Shown here: positions 35,826 through 45,605 of the stretch, piece after piece
How the letters are laid out: each line of letters begins with the position of its first letter
Position numbering within the stretch: the stretch's first letter is position 1
Notes under the pieces: model-generated
The model's input: only the letters and a program-made list of their open reading frames with translations
What the model was told of the DNA's origin: nothing
The model's database searches: none
Translations under genes and position numbers: made by a program
From: UBA5078 sp964538025
Lineage (GTDB): Bacteria; Pseudomonadota; Gammaproteobacteria; Pseudomonadales; Pseudohongiellaceae
Direction: 5' to 3'
Length of the DNA stretch: 64,000 nt
Assembly (NCBI GenBank): GCA_964538025.1
Contig: CAZICZ010000002.1
Span: 186,001-250,000 of the forward strand

Positions 35826-36787
35826 CGCTCGGGCGCCATGGCGTCTTTAGACTGTCCACGGCTGCGGCTGATTCTTTCAAAAATAAACACCAAAGCAAAG
35901 CCCGCCATCAGCAGGAGTATGGCGGAGAGGACCCCTGCGGAATTCCCAGTGAGCGTTTCAAACCCGGAAGGGCTCAGATAGCGCACCCTACCCTGCTCTC
36001 CTTCCGAAATGTGCTTCCACGGCCATAACACCACAACGGAGGCGAGCAACATGCCCGTTAAGAAGGCATAGGTCTGCTCTCGATAATAATGAAATGTCCA
36101 GGACAACAGATGGGAGAAACTGAGCAGACCCGTCGCACATCCCGTGGCAAACACCAGAATCACGGCCAGGTCAAAGGCCCGCAAGGCCATCAGCACATCA
36201 TCATAGACACCCAATAGAATCAATATAAAGGCGCCGGATATCCCTGGAAGGATCATGGCACAAATGGCAACTGCACCGCACAGAAACAGATACAGCGGCT
36301 GCATAGAGCCACTGACAGGACTGACAAAGGCCACCATCATCGTCAATGCCATGCCTCCCAGAAGCGGGTAAACATGGGAGCGCCGCCATCGCGCCACCTG
36401 TTGTCGCAGGAACCACGTGGAGGCCAGCACAAGACCGCTGAAGAATGCCATCAATTGCGGATACTGCGTGTCGAGAAGTGTCAGCACAATGCCGGCACTA
36501 AGGTAGAGACTGCACGCTATGCCGAGCAACAAGGTCAGCAAAAAACTGCCATTGATTCCCGTCCAAAATCCGCGCAGTCCTCGTCGAGAATACGACAGCA
36601 GGTTTAGGGGATCGAGATTCTTCAGGGATTCGATCAACTCTTCATAGATGCCGACCATGACCGCAATGGTGCCACCTGAGACGCCCGGCACGGAATCCGC
36701 CACGCCCATCGCCATGCCTTTTAAAAAGAGCAAAACCCGTGCTGTAAGCGTGGTGCCGATATCGTCCGATGACCGCTTCTCGTTCAC
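35822..36787 (-). CDS. DUF368 family multi-span membrane protein
   Basis: The 321-residue protein matches DUF368: the opening GMAMGVADSVPGVSGGTIAVMVGIYEELI and a second PGISGAFILILLGVYDDVL are its hallmark paired glycine motifs. Some eight to ten membrane spans are visible. Recent work on DUF368 and the unrelated DedA family proposes roles in undecaprenyl-phosphate recycling, and that would suit its place beside cell-envelope genes; I give it as inference. It starts 10 nt after pcm and overlaps nlpD by 4 nt, so it is part of this operon. Confidence 0.88.
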   Translation of the reverse strand: MNEKRSSDDIGTTLTARVLLFLKGMAMGVADSVPGVSGGTIAVMVGIYEELIESLKNLDPLNLLSYSRRGLRGFWTGINGSFLLTLLLGIACSLYLSAGIVLTLLDTQYPQLMAFFSGLVLASTWFLRQQVARWRRSHVYPLLGGMALTMMVAFVSPVSGSMQPLYLFLCGAVAICAMILPGISGAFILILLGVYDDVLMALRAFDLAVILVFATGCATGLLSFSHLLSWTFHYYREQTYAFLTGMLLASVVVLWPWKHISEGEQGRVRYLSPSGFETLTGNSAGVLSAILLLMAGFALVFIFERISRSRGQSKDAMAPER

Positions 36788-36797
36788 CTGTCACCGC

Positions 36798-37484
36798 CTA
36801 GTGCTGTAACGCGCCAATAAAAAGGGGAACGAACCGGACGGTTTCCACCAGCTCAGTACGAAACGCATCCCCTTCCCGCGTGATAAGCCGCAATTCCTGC
36901 GTTTCTTCGCCGCCCACCGGAATAATCAACCGCCCCCCCTCCGCCAGCTGCGCAAGCAGTTCGGGTGGCACCTGCCGCGGGGCAGCTGCAGCGATAATGG
37001 CGTCGAACGGCCCCTTTTCTTTCCAGCCAAGACTGCCATCGTCATGCTTGAACTGCACATTGTTTATGCCTAGCAAGCGGATGTGTTTGCGCGCCTTTTC
37101 CATCAGGGGGCGGATGCGTTCCACCGAGTATACCTGTGTGGCAAAGGGGGCAATCACCGCGGTCTGGTACCCACACCCAGTGCCGATCTCCAGGACATTG
37201 CCCAGTTTGCCATTGGTCAGTGCGGGATGATTCTCGATGACTGCCTCCGTCATGCGGGCCACGATATACGGTTGCGAGATTGTCTGATTAAACCCTATGG
37301 GCAGTGCCACATCCTCGTAGGCACGATGCGCAAGCGCTTCATCCAGAAAGATGTGACGTGGGGTACTTCGAATGACATCCAGCACTCCCCAGTGCTTGAT
37401 GCCCTGCTCCAGCAAACGTCCGACCAGACGCTCACGTGTGCGCTGGGAAGTCATGCCTATTCCTGCCAAATTCATTGTGCTCAC
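36798..37484 (-). CDS. pcm: Protein-L-isoaspartate O-methyltransferase
   Basis: The 228-residue protein repairs isoaspartyl residues in aged proteins using S-adenosylmethionine. Motif I is LEIGTGCGYQTAV; the family block LPIGFNQTISQPYIVARMTE lies before it. Its start overlaps the truD stop by 4 nt. In most relatives surE separates truD and pcm; here no surE is present and the genes are joined directly. Confidence 0.96.
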   Translation of the reverse strand: MSTMNLAGIGMTSQRTRERLVGRLLEQGIKHWGVLDVIRSTPRHIFLDEALAHRAYEDVALPIGFNQTISQPYIVARMTEAVIENHPALTNGKLGNVLEIGTGCGYQTAVIAPFATQVYSVERIRPLMEKARKHIRLLGINNVQFKHDDGSLGWKEKGPFDAIIAAAAPRQVPPELLAQLAEGGRLIIPVGGEETQELRLITREGDAFRTELVETVRFVPLFIGALQH

Positions 37485-38539
37485 TCGCTAATTGCCTCTT
37501 TCACACTCACTACTTCCCGCAAGACAGATGTCGCATAGGCGCCAGGTGGCAGAATGAATTCCACCGTCGCGGTATTGTGGTCTTCCCACTGCCAATCCAA
37601 CCCTTTGACGGGCAGACGAAGACTGCGTCTCGCCTGCACCAGACCGGCAGCCTCCAGCCCTGCGCACAGAACGGGAAATGCCTTGCAGATGCGCTCTTCG
37701 AGCTCCGCTGCTTCCCGCCGCGTTCTGAGCGCACCTTTGCCCCAGAGCGGACCTGTCGGATGAATATCTGCGCTTTGCAATCTCCCGGCCAGCGTCTCAT
37801 CCCACTCCTGCACCTCAAACACGCCTTCGGAGCCATCCAGTCCCATGACATCGCCCGCGAGATACTGCGCCCAGATACCCATGTCAACGCGGGCAGCAAG
37901 GACGGCATTGAACAGATGGGAACGGGCTGCCGACAGCAACAGTCCACGCATAAAGCCCTGACGCGGCTTTCTGCCAGTCGTAAACATCGCTTCTGCCAGC
38001 GCTACGTTTTGATTGGCGACTCCGAAGCGCTGTTCCCCAAAATAATGAGGGACGCCTTCCCTGCCAATCACGGCAAGCCGGTCCAACAGCGCCTCTCGCG
38101 AGGCCATCTTCAGCTCTCGGAGCACGATTTTAAAATGATTTGCGCGATGGCTTCCTCGCCGAATCTTGCGATGATTACGACCGCTGTCCAAAACCTCCAC
38201 GCCTTCGAGAGCGACCACCGCGTCGAGCGCAGGATCCGGTTTTCCTGGCAGATAGAGACTGAACCACTGTTCGGTGACACCCTGCTTGTCCTTCATGCCC
38301 GCAAAGCCGACGTCATGCTCTCGAATCCCGGCAACCGCTGCGAGATGGCTCGCGACCTGTGATGTGCTGAGTCCACGCTTACGCAGATGCAGACAGAAGT
38401 GCTCTCCGTCTCCCGACAAATCAAATCCAAGTGTTTCTGATACCCGAAAATCTTCAGGCGCCCGCTTAAAGACTGCTTCTGCCACCGGAGCGCCATGTGC
38501 ATAGGCCAATGCCGTCATGGCCTCCCGTGCCGCGCTCAT
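37481..38539 (-). CDS. truD: tRNA pseudouridine(13) synthase TruD
   Basis: The 352-residue protein has the TruD motif GFAGMKDKQGVTEQW, with Asp84 as the expected catalytic residue, and FGEQRFG. It makes pseudouridine at position 13 of some tRNAs. It overlaps ispF upstream (ATGA) and pcm downstream, so it is translated in coupling with both. Confidence 0.95.
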   Translation of the reverse strand: MSAAREAMTALAYAHGAPVAEAVFKRAPEDFRVSETLGFDLSGDGEHFCLHLRKRGLSTSQVASHLAAVAGIREHDVGFAGMKDKQGVTEQWFSLYLPGKPDPALDAVVALEGVEVLDSGRNHRKIRRGSHRANHFKIVLRELKMASREALLDRLAVIGREGVPHYFGEQRFGVANQNVALAEAMFTTGRKPRQGFMRGLLLSAARSHLFNAVLAARVDMGIWAQYLAGDVMGLDGSEGVFEVQEWDETLAGRLQSADIHPTGPLWGKGALRTRREAAELEERICKAFPVLCAGLEAAGLVQARRSLRLPVKGLDWQWEDHNTATVEFILPPGAYATSVLREVVSVKEAISE

Positions 38540-39045
38540 GCGTGTGGGTCATCCCGATACAGCAGCACGACCGCATAGGTTTCTATGCCTTCCTTGCGCC
38601 CAACAAACCCCATGCCTTCGGTTGTCGAGGCCTTGACATTGACCTGTGCCGGCGCGATTCCCATTACCTTCGCCAAAGTCTCGCACATGGCATCGATATG
38701 AGGTGCCATGCGGGGCGCCTGCGCCAGAATCGTCAGATCAACATTCCCGATGCGCCACCCACTCTCATTGGCAAACGAACAAACCTTCGCCAAAAGCACG
38801 GTGCTGTCGATGTTGGCATAGGCAGCATCGGTGTCCGGAAAGTGGCGACCGATATCGCCGCGCCCCAGAGCCCCGAGCAAAGCGTCGCATAGCGCATGAA
38901 TGACCGCATCCCCATCGGAGTGCGCCTCGAGGCTGCGATCAAAAGGAAGTGTGACGCCTCCCAGCACCAGGGGTTTGTCGGGCAACAATGCCGCCGAAAA
39001 TCGGTGGGCATCGTAGCCATGACCAATTCGAACGTGATTCCACAT
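38536..39045 (-). CDS. ispF: 2-C-methyl-D-erythritol 2,4-cyclodiphosphate synthase
   Basis: The 169-residue enzyme of the MEP isoprenoid pathway starts at the ATG at 39045, giving MWNHVRIGHGYDAHRF with metal ligands Asp12 and His14. The EAHSDGDAVIHALCDALLG block and TEGMGFVGRKEGI follow. A longer in-frame start at 39150 would add non-family residues inside ispD. It begins 22 nt after the ispD stop and overlaps truD. Confidence 0.97.
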   Translation of the reverse strand: MWNHVRIGHGYDAHRFSAALLPDKPLVLGGVTLPFDRSLEAHSDGDAVIHALCDALLGALGRGDIGRHFPDTDAAYANIDSTVLLAKVCSFANESGWRIGNVDLTILAQAPRMAPHIDAMCETLAKVMGIAPAQVNVKASTTEGMGFVGRKEGIETYAVVLLYRDDPHA

Positions 39046-39067
39046 AGAGGGAGTCTGCCTCTCAACG

Positions 39068-39766
39068 TTATTCAGAGTTTGCTTGCGCCTGCAGGATGAT
39101 CTGCGCCAAATAAAGATCTTCCGGATAGGTAATCTTGATATTGTCTGCATTGCCGCGAACGACTCGCGGATGATAGCCCGCCAACTCCATGGCGGAAGAT
39201 TCGTCAGTCACCGCGTGTCCGTTAAACAATGCATGCTGCAATGCTTGACGCAGTTTTCCATAACGAAAGGCCTGCGGTGTACTGGCTTGCCACATATCGT
39301 CCCTGGGCAGCGTCGCCACGACGTCATGCTGCGCATTAGCGAGTTTCAGCGTGCTGCTCACCGGGATTGCTAACAGACCTCCTACGGGGTGCTCCGCAAT
39401 CTCGATCAACAGAGTTTCGATGGCTTTCAGAGAGACACACGGACGCACTGCATCGTGCACCAGCACCCAGTCATCGTCATCTGCCAGCCCCGCCAGCGCA
39501 TCCAGTGCGTTGAGAACCGATTGGCCGCGTTGCTCTCCGCCTGTGCAGATCATGAGCCCTTCCGAAAGCGCCGGTCCGTGTGACTGCCACAGTGAATCGC
39601 GTGGATGAAGTGCCACGACTATCCCTTTAAGAGAGGGAATTCCCGAAAGGCGTTGCAAGGTCTGCGCGATTACCGAGCTGCCGTTCAGCGGAAGATACTG
39701 CTTCGGCAGTTCGCTTTGCATGCGCGACCCAATGCCTGCAGCGGGTACGATTGCCCATACGGCCAT
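39068..39766 (-). CDS. ispD: 2-C-methyl-D-erythritol 4-phosphate cytidylyltransferase
   Basis: The 232-residue enzyme couples CTP to MEP. It has the CTP-binding loop PAAGIGSRMQ and KQYLPLNG near the start, VLVHDAVRPCVS in the middle and a C-terminal ITYPEDL. The ATG at 39766 is chosen over an upstream TTG at 39778. ftsB lies upstream (gap 96 nt) and ispF downstream. Confidence 0.95.
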   Translation of the reverse strand: MAVWAIVPAAGIGSRMQSELPKQYLPLNGSSVIAQTLQRLSGIPSLKGIVVALHPRDSLWQSHGPALSEGLMICTGGEQRGQSVLNALDALAGLADDDDWVLVHDAVRPCVSLKAIETLLIEIAEHPVGGLLAIPVSSTLKLANAQHDVVATLPRDDMWQASTPQAFRYGKLRQALQHALFNGHAVTDESSAMELAGYHPRVVRGNADNIKITYPEDLYLAQIILQAQANSE

Positions 39767-39862
39767 GGTGAATTTCAACTCTGTTCAGTGTGCGTGTTTT
39801 CGTGTGTCCAGAAAGCAGTATGCCGGTTTGCACCGGCATCTGCTTGGCGGAACTACGAGTGC

Positions 39863-40135
39863 TCAATCGTCAACAATAATGAAGAGTGTTTCACCCTCTT
39901 TCACCATGTTGAACTCGGTTCGCGCTCGTTCTTCGATTGCGTCCTGTCCTTCCTTGAGGTCGACCACTTCGCCCTCAAGTTCCTGATTGCGCTCCGCGAG
40001 CGACAGGTTCTCCTGCTTCTGCAATTCAACTTGGGAGTCGAGCTCACGCAGTTGCGAAAAGCTGCCCTCTCCCACCCACAAATTCAATTGGAGTAGCACA
40101 AACAACACGACAAGCACGCTCACAAGAACTTTCAT
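39863..40135 (-). CDS. ftsB: Cell division protein FtsB
   Basis: The 90-residue protein has a single N-terminal span (residues 3-21), a periplasmic coiled coil (about 28-70) and a C-terminal FNMVKEGETLFIIV, as in FtsB. It bridges FtsL and FtsQ in the divisome. The usual eno-ftsB-ispD order is kept; the start is 40 nt after eno. Confidence 0.92.
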   Translation of the reverse strand: MKVLVSVLVVLFVLLQLNLWVGEGSFSQLRELDSQVELQKQENLSLAERNQELEGEVVDLKEGQDAIEERARTEFNMVKEGETLFIIVDD

Positions 40136-40175
40136 CTTGCTCCCGCCGGCACAGGGCTAGGCCCCGGCATCATCG

Positions 40176-41474
40176 TTAACTTGCAATATGACTGAACTCT
40201 TCAATTCCACGGTACATCGCGCGGCTGCCTAACTCTTCCTCGATGCGAAGCAGACGGTTGTACTTGGCGACACGATCCGAGCGGCACAGTGAGCCCGTCT
40301 TGATTTGTCCGGCACCGGTAGCAACGGCGAGATCGGCAATCGTTGTGTCTTCGGTTTCGCCGGAGCGATGTGAAATCACCGCGGTGTATCCGGCTTTCTT
40401 GGCCATGCGGATTGCAGCAAGCGTTTCGGAAAGTGTTCCGATCTGATTGAACTTGATCAGAATCGAGTTTGCGATGCCTTGTTCAATGCCGCGGCTCAAA
40501 ATCGCGGTATTGGTCACGAAGAGGTCGTCACCCACCAACTGGACACGATCCCCAATCTTGCGCGTGAGTTTAGCCCAACCGTCCCAGTCACTCTCATCCA
40601 TGCCATCTTCGATAGAGAGAATATTGTAATCGGCTGACAGCTTGGCCAGGTAATCAACGAAGCCTGCGGAATCATAAGCGGCGTTTTCACCTTTGAGGAC
40701 ATATTTGCCGTCCTTGTAGAATTCAGACGCGGCACAGTCCAGCGCCAGGCGAATGTCTTTGCCCATTTTAAGACCGACTTTGTCGACTGCCTGCAGAATG
40801 GCATCCAGAGCGGCCGCGTTGGACGGCAAATTGGGGGCAAAGCCTCCTTCATCCCCCACAGCCGTGCTCAGGCCCATTTTGTGCAAGACGGATTTCAAGC
40901 TGTGAAAAATTTCTGCGCCGTAGCGTAGGGCTTCCGAAAAACTGGCGGCTCCAACGGGTTGCACCATGAATTCCTGGATGTCGACATTATTGTCGGCGTG
41001 CTCGCCACCGTTGATGATATTCATCATGGGCACCGGCAGCGTCAGCACGCCATTGCCGCCATTGAGCTTGGCAATATGCGCGTACAGGGGCAGTTTGTTG
41101 TCGAGCGCCGCTGCTTTCGCCGCGGCCAGTGACACGGCCAGAATGGCATTCGCGCCCAGGCTGGATTTATTGGGTGTGCCATCCAGCGCAATCATGGCTT
41201 TGTCGAGACCGTCCTGGTCATTGGCATCCCACCCGACAAGTCGGTCACGGATAGCGGTATTGACATTGTTCACCGCCGTCAGCACGCCCTTGCCCAGATA
41301 ACGGGCAGGATCCTTGTCACGCAACTCCAGCGCTTCACGCGACCCGGTGGACGCCCCGGAAGGCGCACAGGCGGTCCCTGTCACACCGGACGCCAGCGTG
41401 ACATCTGCTTCAATCGTGGGATTGCCGCGCGAATCCAGAACCTCACGTGCCTTGATCGATTTGATTTCTGCCAT
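40176..41474 (-). CDS. eno: Enolase
   Basis: The 432-residue protein interconverts 2-phosphoglycerate and phosphoenolpyruvate, and also belongs to the RNA degradosome in relatives. It has the enolase opening IKAREVLDSRGNPTIEADV, GDEGGFAPNLPSN, QLVGDDLFVTN and SHRSGETEDTTIADLAV. It follows kdsA with a gap of 48 nt on the same strand. Confidence 0.99.
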   Translation of the reverse strand: MAEIKSIKAREVLDSRGNPTIEADVTLASGVTGTACAPSGASTGSREALELRDKDPARYLGKGVLTAVNNVNTAIRDRLVGWDANDQDGLDKAMIALDGTPNKSSLGANAILAVSLAAAKAAALDNKLPLYAHIAKLNGGNGVLTLPVPMMNIINGGEHADNNVDIQEFMVQPVGAASFSEALRYGAEIFHSLKSVLHKMGLSTAVGDEGGFAPNLPSNAAALDAILQAVDKVGLKMGKDIRLALDCAASEFYKDGKYVLKGENAAYDSAGFVDYLAKLSADYNILSIEDGMDESDWDGWAKLTRKIGDRVQLVGDDLFVTNTAILSRGIEQGIANSILIKFNQIGTLSETLAAIRMAKKAGYTAVISHRSGETEDTTIADLAVATGAGQIKTGSLCRSDRVAKYNRLLRIEEELGSRAMYRGIEEFSHIAS

Positions 41475-41522
41475 AACGATACTTACACCTCTTTACTCAT
41501 AAAAACGGGAAACGATATCGGC

Positions 41523-42377
41523 TCAGGCCGTATCGATTTCAGGGAATTTTTTGACCAGATCATCCAGGGCCTTCATTTGCACCAAGAACTCTTCGAGCTT
41601 TTCCAGGGGGAGAGCGCAGGGACCGTCACACTTGGCACTCGCGGGATCGGGATGAGCCTCCAGAAACAGAGCGGCGATTCCCTGACTGATTCCAGCACGG
41701 GCGAGAGACGTCACGTCGGCGCGACGGCCGTCAGCACTGGCAGCCAAACCTCCCGGCTTCTGCAGGGAATGGGTCACATCAAATACTAGGGGATACGCCA
41801 TTTTCTTCATCACAGAAAATCCCAGCATGTCCACAACCAGATTGTTATACCCAAAGCTGCTGCCGCGCTCACAGAGCATCAGGCGATGATTCCCTGCTTC
41901 TTCGAACTTGGTAAGGATATGGCGCATTTCCTGCGGGGCGAGAAATTGGGCCTTCTTGATATTGATCGCAGCACCCGTGCTGGCCATGGCGACAACGAGA
42001 TCGGTTTGCCGGGAAAGGAAGGCGGGCAGTTGCAGAATATCGGCCACTTCACTGGCCGGTGCGGCCTGGGAAGGCTCGTGCACATCCGTGATGACCGGAA
42101 CCTTGAAGCGGGATTTGATCGCCGCCAAAATGTCGAGCCCCTTGCTCAGACCCGGCCCTCGGAAAGAGTGCACAGAAGAGCGATTGGCTTTATCAAAGGA
42201 GGCCTTGAACACATAGGGGATACCCAGCCGAGAGGTCACCTCAACGTAGTGAGCCGCCACGTCCATCGCCATCTGCTCGGACTCCAGCACATTCATGCCC
42301 CCTACCAGCACGAATGGCCGGTCATTGGAGAATGTCAGCGCGCCTACCTGAACTGCCTTGTAAAAAGGATGTGTCAC
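41523..42377 (-). CDS. kdsA: 3-deoxy-8-phosphooctulonate (KDO-8-P) synthase
   Basis: The 284-residue enzyme condenses PEP and arabinose-5-phosphate for the LPS core sugar KDO. It has the FVLVGGMNVLES start, FKASFDKANRSS, ITDVHEP and LPAFLSRQTDL. The gene starts 12 nt after pyrG. It shows that a KDO-containing LPS is still made although the O-antigen genes nearby are broken. Confidence 0.98.
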   Translation of the reverse strand: MTHPFYKAVQVGALTFSNDRPFVLVGGMNVLESEQMAMDVAAHYVEVTSRLGIPYVFKASFDKANRSSVHSFRGPGLSKGLDILAAIKSRFKVPVITDVHEPSQAAPASEVADILQLPAFLSRQTDLVVAMASTGAAINIKKAQFLAPQEMRHILTKFEEAGNHRLMLCERGSSFGYNNLVVDMLGFSVMKKMAYPLVFDVTHSLQKPGGLAASADGRRADVTSLARAGISQGIAALFLEAHPDPASAKCDGPCALPLEKLEEFLVQMKALDDLVKKFPEIDTA

Positions 42378-42389
42378 TTTGTGGTCTCG

Positions 42390-44042
42390 TTAATCCGCCA
42401 GATCAACAGCCGCAACTGACTGCTCCTGGTGTTCAAGTGCAGCCTTGATAAAGCCGGTGAACAGCGGGTGTCCGTCGCGAGGCGTGGAGGTGAATTCCGG
42501 ATGGAACTGACAGCTGACAAACCATGGGTGATCTGGCACCTCGATCACTTCCACCAGCGTCCCGTCCATAGACCGGCCCGCGACTTTTAGTCCTGCTTTC
42601 TGCAGCACATCAATATAGGTGTTATTGACTTCATAGCGATGCCGATGGCGTTCCACGATGACCTCTTTGCCATAACACGCAAAGGCTTTCGAATCGGGCT
42701 CCAGGCGGCACTCCTGACCGCCGAGTCGCATGGTGCCACCCAAATCGGAGTTTGCATCGCGCACTTCTTTGCTGCCATCGGACGTTGTCCATTCACTGAT
42801 CAACGCGATGACCGGGTCCTTGCAGTCCGCTTTAAATTCGGTGCTGTGAGCATCGGTCAATCCGGCCATATTGCGCGCGTATTCGATTACGGCTACTTGC
42901 ATCCCGAGGCAAATCCCCAAATACGGAATCTTGTTCTCACGCGCATATTGCACGGTGCGAATCTTGCCCTCGACGCCACGAATTCCAAAACCACCCGGCA
43001 CCAAGATCGCGTGAACACCCTCGAGAATTTCCGTGCCTTGCACTTTCACATCGGATGAGTCGATGTATTTGATATTCACGCGTGTTCGCGTCTGAATACC
43101 GGCATGGGAAATCGCCTCGATCAGGGATTTGTAGGCATCCAGCAATTCCATGTACTTGCCAACGATTGCAATCGTGACTTCGCGATCGGGGTTTAATTTG
43201 GCATCGACCACGCGATCCCATTCTGTGAAGTCCGCAGGCGGACACACCAGATTGAACTTGCGCACGATAATGTCATCCAGGCCACTGGCACGAAGCAGCG
43301 AAGGCACTCTGTAGATGGTATCGGAATCGGGCAGTGAGACCACCGCAGGAAGGTCCACGTTCGTGAATAGCGCGATCTTGCGGCGGGAAGACTCGGGAAT
43401 TTCGTGATCGGAACGGCAAATCAGAATGTCCGGCTGAATACCGATTGAACGCAACTCCTTGACGGAGTGTTGCGTGGGTTTTGTCTTGGTTTCGCCGGCA
43501 GTTTCGATGTAGGGCACCAGCGTCAGATGCATGAACAGCGCTCTGTCCGACCCCAGTTCGACGCGCATTTGTCGAACCGCTTCGAGAAAGGGCTGCGATT
43601 CAATATCCCCTACCGTGCCCCCAATCTCTACCAGCGCAACGTCCGCCCCATTGGCGCCATCCACGACGCGCCGCTTGATCTCGTCCGTAATATGCGGGAT
43701 GACCTGAATGGTGGCACCAAGATAATCACCACGGCGCTCTTTCTTCAGAACCTCTTCGTAGACCCTGCCGGTCGTGAAGTTATTTTTGCTGGTCATCGTT
43801 GTGCGGATATAGCGCTCGTAGTGACCAAGATCGAGGTCGGTCTCCGCCCCGTCTTCTGTCACGAATACTTCACCGTGCTGGAATGGACTCATCGTGCCGG
43901 GATCGACATTGATGTAAGGGTCCAGCTTGAGCATGGTGACATTAAGGCCGCGGGCTTCGAGAATTGCCGCAAGAGATGCAGAGGTGATGCCTTTACCGAG
44001 GGAGGAAACAACACCGCCGGTAATAAAAATATATCGCGTCAT
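42390..44042 (-). CDS. pyrG: CTP synthase
   Basis: The 550-residue enzyme amidates UTP to CTP. The N-terminal synthase domain opens MTRYIFITGGVVSSLGKG, and the C-terminal glutamine amidotransferase has the PYLGICLGMQ cysteine and a HPEFTS histidine. The ATG at 44042 fits the family start; an in-frame start 105 nt upstream adds an unrelated leader. It is followed by kdsA and eno. Confidence 0.98.
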   Translation of the reverse strand: MTRYIFITGGVVSSLGKGITSASLAAILEARGLNVTMLKLDPYINVDPGTMSPFQHGEVFVTEDGAETDLDLGHYERYIRTTMTSKNNFTTGRVYEEVLKKERRGDYLGATIQVIPHITDEIKRRVVDGANGADVALVEIGGTVGDIESQPFLEAVRQMRVELGSDRALFMHLTLVPYIETAGETKTKPTQHSVKELRSIGIQPDILICRSDHEIPESSRRKIALFTNVDLPAVVSLPDSDTIYRVPSLLRASGLDDIIVRKFNLVCPPADFTEWDRVVDAKLNPDREVTIAIVGKYMELLDAYKSLIEAISHAGIQTRTRVNIKYIDSSDVKVQGTEILEGVHAILVPGGFGIRGVEGKIRTVQYARENKIPYLGICLGMQVAVIEYARNMAGLTDAHSTEFKADCKDPVIALISEWTTSDGSKEVRDANSDLGGTMRLGGQECRLEPDSKAFACYGKEVIVERHRHRYEVNNTYIDVLQKAGLKVAGRSMDGTLVEVIEVPDHPWFVSCQFHPEFTSTPRDGHPLFTGFIKAALEHQEQSVAAVDLAD

Positions 44043-44230
44043 TAACGCCCCATCCAGAGAATTGAAGAGTGCTTTTGGGTACAACGTGCGGGCTGTTTCG
44101 GCAATGAGTGCGTTGCATGGGGGCGTTAAAAACCAGCGCTTATGCAAAACTTGCTAATTGAAACAGGCACCTACAGATGGGATTACAGACTACCAGAACA
44201 CAGGCTTTATCACAACGCAAAATTGCCTTC

Positions 44231-45601
44231 TCAGGACACGGGCGAGGCATCGGGAGGCACCCAGACGATGTTCCAGCCCGCCTCCTCGGCACCGGCTTGC
44301 CAGCCCTCGCAGATGCCAATTCCCGGAATGCACACCAGCGTATCGCCGGAATACACGAGGGGAATTCGATCGCGCAGCCACGGTTCAATTGCCGCGTCTT
44401 GTAGAATTTTTTTCAGCAGGCGCATTCGGCGTGCATGAAGGCGACAGCGTTCTCCCCCCTGACGATAACGGAGTGTCAGCGGCGTCTGCTCACTAACACG
44501 CAGCCCTCCACCACCCGTGGCAATCCCATAGAGCAGGCCATTGCGAGGAAGATGCACCGGATCGCGGACACACCAGGAGATGGGACGGGCATCGCTCAGT
44601 GGCAGCATTTCCTGTTTCAGGTAGAGATTACGGCGGAAACGTCGCAGGACAACTGTCACGGCACCCCCTCGCCACCGAATCTCTGCCTGCGCTCCAGCAG
44701 ATGCGGGCAGCAGTTCCTCCACGATCTGCGTCAGAACATGCCATCCGGGCTCCGGTGCCCCCGCGCGTGACAACCAGTACCGAAGCAAATTGCGTTGGCG
44801 GTGCGGCTGCAATGTGCAGAGATTGACCGCGTCGATGACCGACACAACGGGTGTCTTCACTCCTTCGTAGTCCAGAGCAGCGAGATCGTCGAGCAGGATG
44901 TCGGCCTCGGCACATAACAGCGCGCTGCGCTTCCAGGATTCACGAAATGCTGGCCAGCGCGCCTCGATCGCGGGCAAAACCTCATGTCGGCAGTAATTGC
45001 GGTCAAACTGGCGGTTTTCGTTGCTCTCATCGTCGCACCAGTCGAGCTGCGCCTTCTCGGCATAATCCATCAGCTGCGCCCGGGTATGTCCCAACAACGG
45101 ACGCATGAGTGTGGCAAGGCCTAGCGGCCGTTGACGGGGGATCGCGGCCAGTCCCCGTGGACCCGCCCCTCTGAGGCTGCGCAAGAGAAAAGTTTCTGCC
45201 GTGTCATCAAGATGGTGTGCCATCACCAGGCACTCACCCGCCTCGAGGAGCCGTTCAAAGGCGGCGTAACGCTGCTGTCGCGCGAGATTCTCCAGACTAC
45301 TTCCCGAGGTCAGATCAATCGTGACTCGCTCCACCGACAGGGAAATGCCGAGCTGCGCGCACGTGCGTTCGCAGTGACGCTGCCAGTGATTGGCATGCAC
45401 ACTCAGGCCATGGTTAATGTGGATTGCACGCAGCGAGACTGGCGGAGCATCCGGATTGCTGGCAGCGGTCAGTGACCGCACCCGGTGCATGACATGCAGG
45501 AGCACCGAGGAATCCAGCCCCCCGCTGTACGCCACCACGAAGCCATTGCAGGAAGAGACTTCCTGCAACTGCTCCAACAGTGACTCGGGGCTGAGTTCCA
45601 T
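44231..45601 (-). CDS. tilS: tRNA(Ile)-lysidine synthase TilS
   Basis: The 456-residue protein has the N-type ATP pyrophosphatase loop VAYSGGLDSSVLLH and a C-terminal tRNA-binding part. It converts the wobble cytidine of tRNA-Ile(CAU) to lysidine, which is essential for decoding AUA. It starts 4 nt after accA. The gap of about 190 nt to pyrG probably holds the pyrG promoter. Confidence 0.96.
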   Translation of the reverse strand: MELSPESLLEQLQEVSSCNGFVVAYSGGLDSSVLLHVMHRVRSLTAASNPDAPPVSLRAIHINHGLSVHANHWQRHCERTCAQLGISLSVERVTIDLTSGSSLENLARQQRYAAFERLLEAGECLVMAHHLDDTAETFLLRSLRGAGPRGLAAIPRQRPLGLATLMRPLLGHTRAQLMDYAEKAQLDWCDDESNENRQFDRNYCRHEVLPAIEARWPAFRESWKRSALLCAEADILLDDLAALDYEGVKTPVVSVIDAVNLCTLQPHRQRNLLRYWLSRAGAPEPGWHVLTQIVEELLPASAGAQAEIRWRGGAVTVVLRRFRRNLYLKQEMLPLSDARPISWCVRDPVHLPRNGLLYGIATGGGGLRVSEQTPLTLRYRQGGERCRLHARRMRLLKKILQDAAIEPWLRDRIPLVYSGDTLVCIPGIGICEGWQAGAEEAGWNIVWVPPDASPVS

Positions 45602-45605
45602 GATG

